From Progne subis subis (lineage: Eukaryota; Chordata; Aves; Passeriformes; Hirundinidae), in assembly GCA_022316685.1 (NCBI GenBank), contig JAKJHU010001681.1:1-64000 (forward strand): 64,000 nt of DNA, read 5' to 3'. The notes below the pieces were generated by a model. The model made no database searches. It had not been told where the DNA came from and saw only the letters and a program-made list of their open reading frames with translations. The number at the start of each line of letters is the position of its first letter. Position 1 is the first letter of the stretch. Shown here piece after piece: positions 35,191 to 47,640 of the stretch. The position numbers and the translations under genes were made by a program.

Positions 35191-35194
35191 GCAG

Positions 35195-35505
35195 CAGGAG
35201 CAGGGCAGTGATCCTTCCCCTGTGCTTGGCACTGGTTGGGAAGCACCTTGAGTTCTGTGTCCAGTTCTGGGCCCTCCAATTTAGGAAGGACATGGAGGGG
35301 CTGGAGTGTGTCCAGAGAAGGACAACAAGGTTGGTGAGGGGAGTGGAACACAAATCCTCCTGGCAGGAGCAGCTGAGGGAGCTGGGGTTGTTCATCCTGG
35401 AGAACAGGAGGCTCAGGGAAGACAAGGCGGTGTCAGAGCACAGGATGAACTTGATGATGTCCAAGGTCTTTTCCAATCTTGCTGATTCTGTGATTCTCTG
35501 AAACC
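35195..35505 (+). mobile_element. CR1 LINE 3' end
   Basis: 'GTGTCCAGTTCTGGGCCCTC', 'GGAAGGACATGGAGGGGCTG', 'GTGTCCAGAGAAGGACAACA' and a final 'CTGATTCTGTGATTCTCTGA', forward orientation. Confidence 0.88.
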
Positions 35506-35984
35506 ACCCTTGCAGCAGTTGCAGGATGAGCCCTGGGCCTCCTCTTCACAAGGTGCAGCAGCCCAGGTCCCTCAGCTTCTCCTCACAGCCCGAAATCCCA
35601 TCATGTCAGTCCTGCAGAGCCTCTCCAGTGCAGGGGAAGCACTGGGCAACTGAATAGCAGAATCAATATCATTTTAGCAGAAGCCATTTATTGTTACGTT
35701 AAACCTCCAGGTATGGATTCGAGCACTACTGTCCACACACACAGGTGTCTCTCAATTGGCTAAGCCAGTTGTTCACAAGACAGGCACACATCCTTCAGGT
35801 CACCTCATTGGTCAAGCGTCCAATCATCATTTTGTGTGTCCTCTAAGTTTTGTGTTGTTTGTAAACAGTTTCTCAGGCTCTGGTTCTTATTTTTAGTGTT
35901 ATCTCAGTAGCCTTAAGGAATTCCTGAGAGCTCCTGGACAAGGAGCCTCAATCCCCATCTTGCAGTGCAAGATTTAATCAAAAC

Positions 35985-36657
35985 AAAATTGCATTCTATT
36001 ACCATTTGTGAACACCAGGTAGGGCAGGTTGTTTATCTCTTCCATGACCCATTCATTCCTCTTATCTCTGAGGGGGATCTTCTCTTAATGGGCCAGCTGT
36101 TAAAAACCAAATGGGGCAGTGGTCTTGATCTCTTCCATGACCCATCCTCCCTCCAGGGAGATATCTTCTGGTAATGGGCCATTGAGTCCCACTGCATGAC
36201 TGATAAAATTACATCATCCCATTGTGTGATGCTCCACCCAGAGGGAGGAGCCAAGCATTCCTACCTGGATATAATCTGAGATTTAAACACCAGAAGTAGC
36301 CTGGTTTCCACTGGATTCCCAGAGGAAGACCAGACCCATCTACATCACCACTGGACCTTCAGAGGAAAACTACACCCTTCTACAAGATCATTGCTTCAAC
36401 AAAACCACATCTGTCACTCCAGGAGGACTGCAGCCACAATTTGATTGCACTGCAGCAACACCTTGACTACCCGGGTGTCAGGTTGGATTCTGAGTCTTAT
36501 ATTTTGGGCTTTGTTGGTGGTGGTTTTTTTTACTACTGTATTTTTAGTTTACTTTTCCTACTGAAGAACTGATATTCCTATTGCCATATCTTTGCGTGAG
36601 AGCCCGTTAATTTCAATATTATAATTCAAAGAGAGGGGGTTTATATTTTCCATTTCA
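35985..36657 (+). mobile_element. ERV-L LTR upstream of zinc-finger copy 2
   Basis: Ends TTTTCCATTTCA at 36657. It is the inverted counterpart of 26031-26715 and in the same position relative to the zinc-finger gene. The 5' boundary is estimated. Confidence 0.8.
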
Positions 36658-37317
36658 AGGGAGGCTCCCGCCTTCCATAGCAGACCCCTGCCTTACCAGC
36701 CCAAGACAGGGAGCTTGGCTCAGATATCCTGAGTGGTCCCTGGGTTGGGTTTTTTTTTTGGTTGGGGATGTTTGGAGAAGTAAGAAGTCCAAAGCTGGGT
36801 GGAAAATGCCCCTTGGGGGACACTGGGGGGTCCCAGTGGCTGCTGGCAGAGGCAGCCTGGAGGAGCAGAGCCCTGTGTCCCCCAGGAGCCCAGAGAGGGG
36901 GAGTGCTGCAATTCGCAGGACCTTCAACAGCTTGGAGAGGGGCAGGGGGGGACTCCTTGGAGCCCCTGCACCCCAAAGCAGAGAATAAAAGGAGAAGGGA
37001 CCCTGAAACTCTAAAACCCCCAGCATTCCTAAATGGAAAATGGAAAAGGGGGGAGCTTTTCAGATTCCTGGGATTCCCAGCAGCCTGGGGAGGGCAGGGA
37101 GACCAGAGACAGGCAAATCCACAAATGAATTTTCAGGGCTGCTCTTGGTGTTTGATAGGCTATTAGGGACTCCAGAAGTCTGGTGACTTGTAGAGATGGA
37201 CTTGAGCAAAAGGGACATTCAATCTCAACTTACTCATCCCTTGTTTTTGTCCTAACCAGGATTTCCCATTCCCCAAACCTTGGCTGGATTGCAGAGAAGG
37301 CTGTGAGGAAGAGGAAG

Positions 37318-38361
<1,044 letters not shown>

Positions 38362-39342
38362 GAGAAGCCCTGCGAGTGCCCCGAATGGGAAAAGCTTCCT
38401 GCACTGCTCCAACTCCATCCCCCTCCCCCATCAGGGGACCCACATTGGGAAGACACTGTGCTGGTGGTCCTTTAGTTTGGTGGTACTAATATTCTTTTGG
38501 TTCATCTTCATCCCTTTAAAACCAGCAAAATTGGGCTGAAAATCAAAATTCATCAAAGGCATCTGAAGCCTCACTTTTTCCTTGTGTTTCAAGAGAATCT
38601 GGGATTCAGATGATACTTGGGAGGATTTGGGGGTCTTTGGTGTGCTTGTCTCCATTTCTTAATGCTCAAAGAGACAAGAGGCTTTGATCTGTCACCTCAA
38701 AAACACTCATTGCCACTGAAAACTACTCAATCCCACCCCAAAATTACTCAATTCCTCAGCCCCTCAGTGTGGAATGGGGTTGGAAAGGGGTTGGGCAAAG
38801 TGGGATGCAGATCAGGAGGGGTGAGGTGAGCATTGGGAGGGGCAGGATGGGTGGGATGGGCATTGGGAGGAGTGGGATGGGAGAAATAGGGCTTGGGAAG
38901 GGGGTCTTGATGTCCATGAGAGCAGGGATGGGTTTGGGTGGGGATTGGGAGGGTGTGGTGAAATCTGCAATGAGACAGCCAAAGGTTTGGGATGATGAAG
39001 GGAGGGGGAACCCGTTCTTGATTGAGTTTTTGGGTATTCCGTGTTCTTGAAGGGATTTTGGTGCATCCCAGGTTTCTGAGGTGGTTTTGGGATGGTCACT
39101 GCCCCAGCCCGCCACTGCAGCCTCTGGTCCAGCCCCAAAGTGGCTGCCAAGCCCCTGGCACCCTGAAAATCCCACTGTGAGAGGGGCCAGAGCAGGTGAG
39201 GATGTGACACGGCTGTGACACTGACACGTCCCACGGCCCCGGAGCTCAGAGCAGCTGAGATGGCGCTGGATCCAAGGCCCTGACTTGTGGATCTCTCTCC
39301 CTTCTCCTGACTTCCTCTTCTCAAAATCTGGAAAATTGAAGT
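38362..39342. other. 3' flank of zinc-finger copy 2, no gene
   Basis: The first ~100 bp match the flank at 24140-24237 in reverse. From 38760 to 38960 a GGGATGG-rich, degenerate simple repeat. Confidence 0.5.
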
Positions 39343-39975
39343 TGTAGGGTTTAGAGTTTTCTAAGTCAGTGCTTTGCGAAGTGCCTTACCATAACTCCAG
39401 GTTTAATAGAAGCTACAAGCTAAGTTAAATACTATTCCTCTGTGAATGGTTAAGTCATGGTTTCTAAGTTCAGATAAATACTGTCAAGTGCTGTTCTTTT
39501 GCTAAATTGTGAAGTTGAAGGTGTAAGTTCAGGTTCGGGTATAAGTCAAGTCCTGTTAAGTTGGAGCTCTGTTTTGGCCGTGTTCCTTTTATCTTTGCCC
39601 TCACTGTCCTCTTGTCACACACACAGGGACAGTCCTCGGTTCGTTTCTGGTTTGATTGCCTGGATTTTGTTTGGTTCTGTTGTTGCTTTCCTTCCTTGCT
39701 GTGCCTGAAGTGTCCAGTCAGGGACAGAGTGACTCTTGCAAGGAACTTTGTCATGCCTCACCACCTGTGCTCCTAACTGGTGATTTTTGTCAAATATGCT
39801 AATCTGCTACATTTATAGAACTGTATTCACCCTTTGTGGGGCTGGGCGTTTTGTGGACATTTTCCATATCTGCCCCTTGGAGGCCTCCAATAAAGATCAG
39901 CCTTTCTATTACCTCCTCTATAATATTATCTCCAAGGCTGTTACTTTATTTCTGGGTTCCTGAAGGCATCAACAC
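39343..39975 (+). mobile_element. Solo LTR-like element
   Basis: TGTAGGGTTTAGAG to GCATCAACACA. It has a TATA-like 'ACATTTATAGAACTG' (about 39810) and, some 80 bp later, 'CTCCAATAAAGATCAGC' (about 39885) spaced as promoter and poly-A signal of a retroviral R region. No internal sequence. Confidence 0.5.
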
Positions 39976-40212
39976 AGCTGGGCCTCATGGCACCAGGAGA
40001 GCTCTGTGACACAAGGACATCTTGGGGAACCAAGCGTCAACTGCAAACACAGCGGGCCTCATGGAAGCCAGGTGCCACTTGGACAGTGCCAGGGCACGTG
40101 GAGCTCAGTGTCCACTGTGACACAGCACAGCCCCACGGAACCCAGCAGAGCATTGTGACAACAGGGAATCTCATGGATGCAAGGCTCTCCTTGGGCAAAG
40201 TGGGGCCTCCTG
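39976..40212. repeat. Degenerate ~40 bp minisatellite
   Basis: Repeats of 'GGGCCTCATGG...CCAGG', 'TGTGACA' and 'GGAACCAAG' words, the same family as 56467-56580. It runs directly into the OR fragment. Confidence 0.55.
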
Positions 40213-40445
40213 GGACACAAAGCCTTTTCCACGTGCCTCCCTCGCCTGGCTGTGGTGTCCTTGTTTGTCAGCAGTGGTTAATTTGCCCACCTGAAACCTC
40301 CCTCCATCTCCTCCCCATCCCTGGATCTGGCCCTGTCAGTTCTGTACTCAGTGGTGCCTCCAGCCCTGAACCCCTCATCTCCAGCCTGAGGAATAAGGAA
40401 CTTGTGGAGTCCATGAGGAAACTGCTGGCTGGATTTCAGAAGCAA
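40213..40445 (+). pseudogene. Olfactory receptor 3' fragment (OR14-like)
   Basis: Only the last quarter of a receptor: TM6 'KAFSTCLPRLAVVSLFVSS', then after a frame change 'LKPPSISSPSLDLALSVL' and TM7 'YSVVPPALNP', another frame change, and 'SLRNKELVESMRKLLAGF'. It is closely similar to the C-terminus of the gene at 12066-12999. The 5' part is replaced by minisatellite sequence. Confidence 0.85.
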
Positions 40446-41329
40446 AAACCTGCCTCTTTTCTTCTGCAGAACCTTCTGAATATAACTTATTTCAATCTCA
40501 GTCTTTGTGTCCTTTCTTTCCATTTTTGCATTTTTTTAATACATTCCTACTGTTATGTTTTCCACAAACGAATATCACTACTCACAGCATTTCTACATGA
40601 GTATCTGCCATTATTCAGTATCTCAATGACTTTACAAAAGCTTTGCTCCCTATGCATCTGAATAAAATAATGATCTTTTGCAGATGGAAGGAAAGAGGCT
40701 CGCAGCAGAGCCGGCACAGACAGGGACAATGGCCCTGGCTCTTTCCACATCTGCTCTTCCCAGCTCCACACTCCCCTTCCCAGCCCTTCTGTGGGTGCGA
40801 GGCCGGAGTGCTCGGGCAGTTTGGTCACTGTCCTGCTGCATGTCTGTGCTGTGACCATCCTCCTCAGTAAGGGCCTCTAAAAGCAAAGGCCACATGTAAG
40901 CACAGAAATAACAACTGAGATCAATTCTCTACTTCCCATCAGCAGACAATGTCCAGCCACCTCCTGGCAGGAAAGGATGGAGTACATGTACTTTGTGCTT
41001 GGTATGAGAAATGTCTCAATAATAAAAGACATCCACAGCCCTCACGGCCAGCCCCATCGCCCTTCTTTCCCCTCAGTTTATTGCTGACCATGACATCACA
41101 AGGAATGGGAGCTCCCTTGGGTCAGTCCAGCCCAGCTGTCCCTCCCTGTGCCCTCAGGAACACTTTCCCACCCCCAGCCCATTGGATGGGGGTGTCAGAC
41201 ATGCCCTGGGCAGAGGTCAGGGCAGGGCTGGCCATGGCAGGGCAGAGCCAGGGGGGCAGCGAGATGGGAGTGTGCAGCAGCTGTGGGACAGGGCAGGACA
41301 AGCTGTGCTGGACATGGCCAAGGGCCCTG
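40446..41329. other. OR 3' flank, no gene
   Basis: AT-rich then GC-rich. No coding feature supported. Confidence 0.5.
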
Positions 41330-42900
41330 GCAGGGCTGGCAGTGCCCAGGAGAAGCCAAGTCCTGGTGTCCTGGGGCACAGCAGCCTCTGTGCCACCAAG
41401 GGCTGTGAGGAGACGCCTTGTCCTCAGGCCCTGGGGCCTCCTGGCACAGCCCCAGCAAGGCTGGGCACTGTCAGCCCCTTGTGCTGCCCTCAGCATCCCC
41501 CTCACATCCCAGTGGCCTCAAGGATGTGCTGGAAGGGTCCCTGGGGAGCCTTGGTCAGCAATGGCCCTGGGGGGCTCCTGAATGCTGCCAGGAGGAGCAT
41601 TCAAAGGACTTTGGGTTTTGCTTTTGCTTTTTCCTGGGAGTCTTTGAGAGGTTTATGCAATCATGGCCTCCAATCAGCTTTAGTGAGTCCCTTGAGAGCT
41701 TTGAATTGACACTCAGTGGGGCTCATTAATGCTTTGAGATACTCAAGGTGTTTAAGGTACTTTGAATTTCCTTCCCACACGAGTCTCTGAGAGGTTTTTG
41801 TGCAATCCTGGCCTCTAATTCTCTCCTCCACAGAGTCCATGAGGAGCCTGTGTTGGGGAGGGACCTCAGTGGAACCCATTAATGTTTCGAGACACTTTGG
41901 GTGTTTCCTCTGACTTTCACTCCTGGAAAGGTTTGTGCAATCTCCTCTCAGGCCCTGAGGTTCCAGGGCTCAAACCAAATGCACCACAGGGCTCATTACG
42001 ATCAAGCAAGTCCTGACAAACCATGGCCGTGCCTTGATTTCCCTCTGATCTGGTGCAGTTCATTAGGAAGTATTTTTTCCTAGAGTCAGGGTGAAATATT
42101 TCAAAGAACTTCCAATAAACCCACATTTCTATTTTCATGGGTAAATTTTTCTCTTTAAAGCAGAAGTGTTTACAGCATTCAGTGACTGATACTGAACCAG
42201 GGTCTCTCCTAAGGAGGTCTGGCCTGGTCAGATAAGTTGTTCCTTGAGGTCTGACCAGTGTGGACAACCTTGCTCCACATTCCCCAACCCCCTCCTGTCT
42301 CCCCTCACTCACCTGGGACCTGCTTTGCTCAGAGAACTGGCTGCACTCAAGCAAAGAGTGGATTTCTTCCTTTTTTAGCAATCTAAAACTCCTAAGTTTC
42401 AGGCAATCTCCTCAAGTGTGTGCCAAGCCCAAGGCGCCACCAAGGAGGTTCCCCTTCCCCAAGGCAGAACCATGCAAGGAATGTTCTAGACACACAGGAA
42501 GTTCTCCTATAAACACAAATCCAGAGTTGGCTGAAGGCAGAATTAGACCAGCTCCTGAAGGACAGACAAGCTTTGAACTCCTTGCAGCTCAAAGCTCCAG
42601 GTGGGTTGTTGGGAGGTGTGTGAGTGAGCCAAGAGAGAGGGGAAGGGAAATGCAGAGAGCCCTGGAAGTGCTTGTGTGCAGACAGGCTGTGGGGAAGGGC
42701 CCTGCAGCCCTGCCCTGGGCCAGGAGTGAGGGTGGATCATCATCCCAACCTGCCCTGGGCCATGGCAAGGGGCTGTGGCCATGGACACTGCACTGACCCA
42801 CTGCTGGCTTTGGATCCCTCATCCCTTCAAGGTTCCTTGGAAAGCGCCCCAAGGACCCATTTCTGCAGCCAGGTTCCATGGCCAGGGGGGATGTGGGGGG
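41330..42900 (+). repeat. Segmental duplication, copy 2
   Basis: Partner of 16196-18000, with an inner tandem array of about three ~140 bp units at 41637-42010 (starts near 41639, 41780 and 41924) against about six in copy 1. Confidence 0.8.
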
Positions 42901-42904
42901 CTGC

Positions 42905-43010
42905 AGGTGGTCAATGCCCCATCCCTGGAAACATTCAAGTCCAGCTGGGACAGGGCTCTGAACAACCTGATGTGGTGAAAGATGTCCCTGCTCATGCCAG
43001 GCCTGGACAA
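42905..43010 (+). mobile_element. CR1 LINE fragment
   Basis: 'GGTCAATGCCCCATCCCTGG' and 'GAAAGATGTCCCTGCTCATG' as at 21480-21570. It is cut short at about 43010. Confidence 0.75.
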
Positions 43011-43016
43011 GAGGCC

Positions 43017-43697
43017 TGAGTGAGGCCTGAACAGCAGGCCCTGAGCAAAGGTGACCTCTGCATCAACCTTCCAACCAAAGGTTATCTTTGTATCTGCTCA
43101 TTAGTGAAATATGCATGGTCATTAGCACTGTGATAGATGTATCCACTCATTAGTGAGACAGGTATTGACCTTTCTGTGTTTAGAAGCCAGAAAAGGCCAT
43201 GAAATCTGACATCTGGCTTGTTTGGGGCTGGATGGTCAAAGTCACCTCCCTTGGCTCCTCCTTGGGCCCTGGCCAGGCTTTGGGAGGACCCAAGAGGAGG
43301 AGGAAACCAGCTGTTCCTGCACTAGAAGTGCTGTCAGTTTGTTTATTCAGCACTATCAGAGCTGGGCCCTCTCCCAGCCAGGTTGGAGCCTCACCTGTGG
43401 CTGGAGGCACCTGCAGCAATTCCCAGTGTCCGGGAGTGGCTCTCCAGTCCTTGGCTGGGACAGCTTCCCCCAGCTGCTGTGTGCGTGTGGGTGATGGGAA
43501 AGTCTGAGGGGAACTGGTGATGGATCTTTCTCAATCCCTGCAGGCAATCTTTGGTAGTGATGGTTGGGTGCATTGCTGAGCTGCTCCTTTTGTGCTCCTT
43601 TGCTGCTTTGAGCTGTAGTAAATGACACTGATTCCTTCAGGTGGGGTCTGTAGTGCAGACCCTGCCCACTGGTAAAACCACACTGGCATACATCACA
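43017..43697 (+). mobile_element. Possible LTR
   Basis: TGAGTGAGGCCTG to GGCATACATCACA, with repeated 'CTCATTAGTGA' words in the 5' part. It interrupts a CR1. Assignment rests on the TG...CA ends and general make-up only. Confidence 0.33.
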
Positions 43698-44337
43698 CCA
43701 AAATGTCACTTTTTAAATGTAAATATGAGCAATCAGTGCCATACAAAATTCCTGCATGGAAAGCCCTTCCCTAGAGCTCTCTGGCTCTGGAGTGGGCTGA
43801 GGTCTGAGCATCAAGCAGTCGTGCAGTCGGTTAAAAGAAGCTGAAAGTGTGGATGTATTAATATGGATCCAAAAATTGCATATGGAAAAAAAAAGGACTT
43901 GTGAATTTGGGTAGACGAGGGTGAATTTTGTTAACAACACATTGGAAACAGCGCCAAAAGAAGAAACAATTGTTTTGGAATGCTCCCACATGGAGAGACA
44001 GAAGAAGGTTTTAATGTTGAGTTCAGGTTCATTTCTGCAAGTGATATTACAATAATAATAAAAAATTAATACTATAATTATATATAACACAATAATATAT
44101 ATCTATATACATAATTAAAATTTGATTATGTGAAATAAGGCTGACAATGCCAATATTCAGCTTTGGCTGCTCAGGGATGTAACTCTAAAAACCCTACAGA
44201 AAAGGACTGGCCCAGACTGCAACGTCAGTGGTCAAATTTGTGAGATTGTATACAACGAATATAAGAGATGCAGAATGCTTTTTCTATTACTGTCAGAAAT
44301 AAAGTGATGAAGACTTCTGGGTTTTTTATATCCCAGA

Positions 44338-45181
44338 TGTAATAAATGAAAATGTTTCCTGCTAATTGTAACTGTATTAATATTTTAGAAAGATATATTT
44401 TAGAAAGTATTTGTTATCAAGTAGTGAAGGAAAAATATATGTGATTATTGTTACAAAGTAGATGGGCCCCTTGCCAGATGCTACACAAGGAAAATAAGAT
44501 ACAGGATGCAGTTTGAGATAAGCAAGAGTTTCAAAGCTGGATTGGCCAAAGCTGGGACTACTCCAAGGTCGGGAGATGGGCCCTTTGCAGATGTTATGGG
44601 ATACAGGATGTCTTAAGATAGAACTGGCCTTGAGCTGGACAAAGCTGGGACTATTCCAAGGTAGGGAGTTTGGGTGGTGGTGTGATCCATGAAATAATTA
44701 CCTTTTGGAACATAATGCTTAGTTATGTATAACACAAAACTTAGAGCGTACGCGCAGCCAGTAAAGTTATTCCTAGGACACAAAGAAGGTGATGAGCCTT
44801 CATCTGAAGAAGACCACCAAAAAGCCAAGAAGACCCGCTAACAGCAAGTGGAGCATGCACTATGTATATAGTGACGTAGATTTTAAGAATTGAAAATAGG
44901 AGGAGATTCACTGGAAATATTATTGAATATATATTAGCATACAGTATATAAGTTTAAGTTGGATTACTTTGTTTTGTACGTGAGGTAGGGTGAGAAGTGG
45001 CCCCTCCGTACCCCAGTTGGCTGTGCTTATGCTTTGTCCGAACATTACTTATCTGTGATTAATCACTGCCAATTTTTTTTGTATATGCTTGATTATAAAA
45101 TGCTATTTAAAAAAATTGCATTGCTGCTAAATTCAACTTTGTTGCTTATTAAATTAGACATATAGAGCTTCATTTATAACA
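44338..45181 (+). mobile_element. 5' LTR of gamma-like provirus 1
   Basis: TGTAATAAATG to TTATAACA, 844 bp. It pairs with 53926-54756. A TATA-like 'CAGTATATAAG' lies near 44945 and an A-rich poly-A region near 45110. The two LTRs differ by many substitutions and small indels, so the insertion is old. Confidence 0.9.
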
Positions 45182-45184
45182 ATT

Positions 45185-45202
45185 TGGTGCTGAAACCCGG
45201 AA
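45185..45202 (+). other. Primer-binding site, tRNA-Phe type
   Basis: TGGTGCTGAAACCCGGAA, three bases after the LTR end. It matches the complement of a tRNA-Phe 3' end with about two mismatches. Confidence 0.75.
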
Positions 45203-45992
45203 CTCCAGCCTGGGAAGGACAGCTAGTCTCGGAAGGAGCTCCCCACCAGCTCTTTTAAGGTGGTCCCAAGGTTAGACCAGGCTCCCTTGGAGAAGGAGTT
45301 CCAATTACGATAACGCATCAGCAAAGGAAGCCAGCAATAGGAGGCACACACCAACACTGCCATTGGAGTGCCAGCTAAAGGTAAAGGCGCCTGTAAAACG
45401 TCTTGTGCACAAGAACCGTGTGGGAAAACGGACTGTGTAAGTACCACGGGGTTGGGCAGGCAGGCGGCTGTGTGTTTGTGTGTGTGTAGAATATCTAAAA
45501 TGGGGGCTGGTAGCCCAGACCCCTGAAGCAAGTGTGAACCTCCCAGAACCACGTTTTCAGCTCTCTGTGAGGAGACCAGCCAGGAAAGGAGGGAAGTGAA
45601 AAGAGAGAACAAGTGAGGATCCCTGGGAGGGACTGGCAGGGAGGGTCCCGGCCTGAGAACCCAGGTGAAGGTCCTCGAGGAGAAGGGAGTATTCTAATCG
45701 CTGGGCGAGGTGAATAAGGAGGGAGCAATTGAGTCAAGTTCAATTTTCTTTGAGAAGTAAATAGTTGGTAACTTTAGTATGAGACTAAGAGGGATTGCAA
45801 GGGAAAGTGGCTAGAAGGATATAGTCAGGGAAGACAGATTGGGAGAAAGATTGGAATTAGGCATGAGACAAACAGTTGGCAAAAAACAAGATAGTGCAAC
45901 AGAATAATAAGTGAGAGGATTGAACCATGAAGTGAGTGAGGGAGACCAAGATTCTCCTGGTACCAGGGTTTCTTGCTTTGTTGCTGCCAAAA

Positions 45993-47640
45993 ATGGGCCC
46001 AAGCAAGAGTAACTCCTTAGACCTAGGAGCTGCGAATTATGAAGAAAATTCACAAGAGCCTAGTATACCTGGGAACTGTGAGGGGATTCTCAGAAGGGGA
46101 GCATCCCTCAGGACAGTCCACTGGGGATGATGTTATGATACTGGGATGCATGGGAATCCCAAAGAGGAAAAAGTAAGCAGAAAATGATTAACTATTGTAT
46201 GCTTGAATGGACAAAGGAAATGATCAGGAAAGATATTTTACATTGGCCAAAGTTTGGATTGTTTGAAGGTTGGATTTGCCAGGCTTTGAATTTGTATGTG
46301 AATTCAAACAAACCTTTCAATCAGGAAGAAAGCGAATATGCTGCCTGTGGCTTCCCATGGGAAAGGTCAATTTGTCACTCAAGGCAAGGAAGCAATTTTT
46401 TCCAATTTATTCTTTACAAATTAGAAGGCAAGCAGGTAAAAAAGACAGGAGCCCTAGGATATGTTAGATCACCTCCCAGCCCCTTATAGGCAACCTAATC
46501 AGCCCGTTCAACCCCAAGCCCCCGAGGGTCCTCCTGTAAATGCAAATGCACCCCCTATTCAGGAGGGGCCAGTAGCACATAGAACTAGAGGTGGGGGACA
46601 GGGAGAAGTGATGATGGGGATGGGGAAGCAAAAATGGAAGATGGACTATACCTGCTTAGAAAAGTTCCAATGGCAAATCCAGAACAAAGACCTATTGGTG
46701 ATGTGAGTGTTCCCTGAACACAGGGGATGTTAGGGTTTAAGAAGGAGATGGGCAGGCTGCTAGAGGATCCTCTTGGAGTGGCAGAGAGATTAGATCAGAT
46801 CTTGGGGCTGAATATATACACCTGGGTGGAACTGCAGTCTATCTTAGGAATCTTGTTTACCATGGAAGAAAGAGAAATGATTAGACATTCAGGAATGAGG
46901 GTTTGGGATACAGAATGTCAGGGGCCAGACCAGGGGGATCAGAAATGGCCTATGCAAGATCCAGGTTGGAATAATCAGAATGAAAGACACAGGCAGAATA
47001 TGAGTGATCTCCGGTGGATGATAATCCGAGGAATCTGGGAAGCAGTGCCCAAGGGGCAGAATATAGGAAAGCTCTAAGTGAGCACCAAGGGAAGGATGAA
47101 CCCCTGGCAGACTGGTCAGAAAGACTAAGAAAAGCCTTGCAGTTATATTCAGGTGTAGACCCCAACACTGCAGCAGGACAGGTCCTTTGAAAACACAATT
47201 TGTAGTTTAGTTCTGGGGGCACATCAGGAGGAAAATAGGCACAATAGGGGGCTTCAGGAATTGTTAAGAGAAGCACAGAAAGTGTATGTGAGAAGAGATG
47301 AGGAGAGGAAAAGACAAAAACACAGATTTTAATGGCAGCAGTCAAGGAAACACAGACAACCATGAATACAGAGAAGCGCTCAGGAAAGAACAAACAACAG
47401 AAAAAGGCAGGTCCCACCTCTGGGATACGAGACCCACGTGTTTTTCCTGTCACCAGAAAGGACACTTAGAAACTTCTTGTCCTACCTCCAGAAGTACAGG
47501 ACCCACTTGTTTTTATTGACAAACCACAAAGGGACATCTACAAAATTCTGTAGAAAGAGGCAGCAAGATGAGAAAATGTTTCAAGAAGACTACGGGGGGT
47601 CAGGGGCTCTGTTTAATGAGGACTGAACACCTAGAAGAGC
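45993..47640 (+). pseudogene. gag of provirus 1 (broken)
   Basis: Starts MGPSKSNS (a myristoylation-type MG start) at 45993. A matrix-like piece ('FGLFEGWICQALNLYVN') lies at 46184-46490 in another frame, then a Pro-rich linker, a capsid piece at 46727-47077 ('LLEDPLGVAERLDQILG', 'NMSDLRWMIIRGIWEAVP'), and a single zinc knuckle CFSCHQKGHLETSC (C-X2-C-X4-H-X4-C) at about 47438-47480. At least four frame changes separate these. One knuckle and the layout fit a gamma-like retrovirus and match provirus 2 (59961-60737). Confidence 0.85.
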
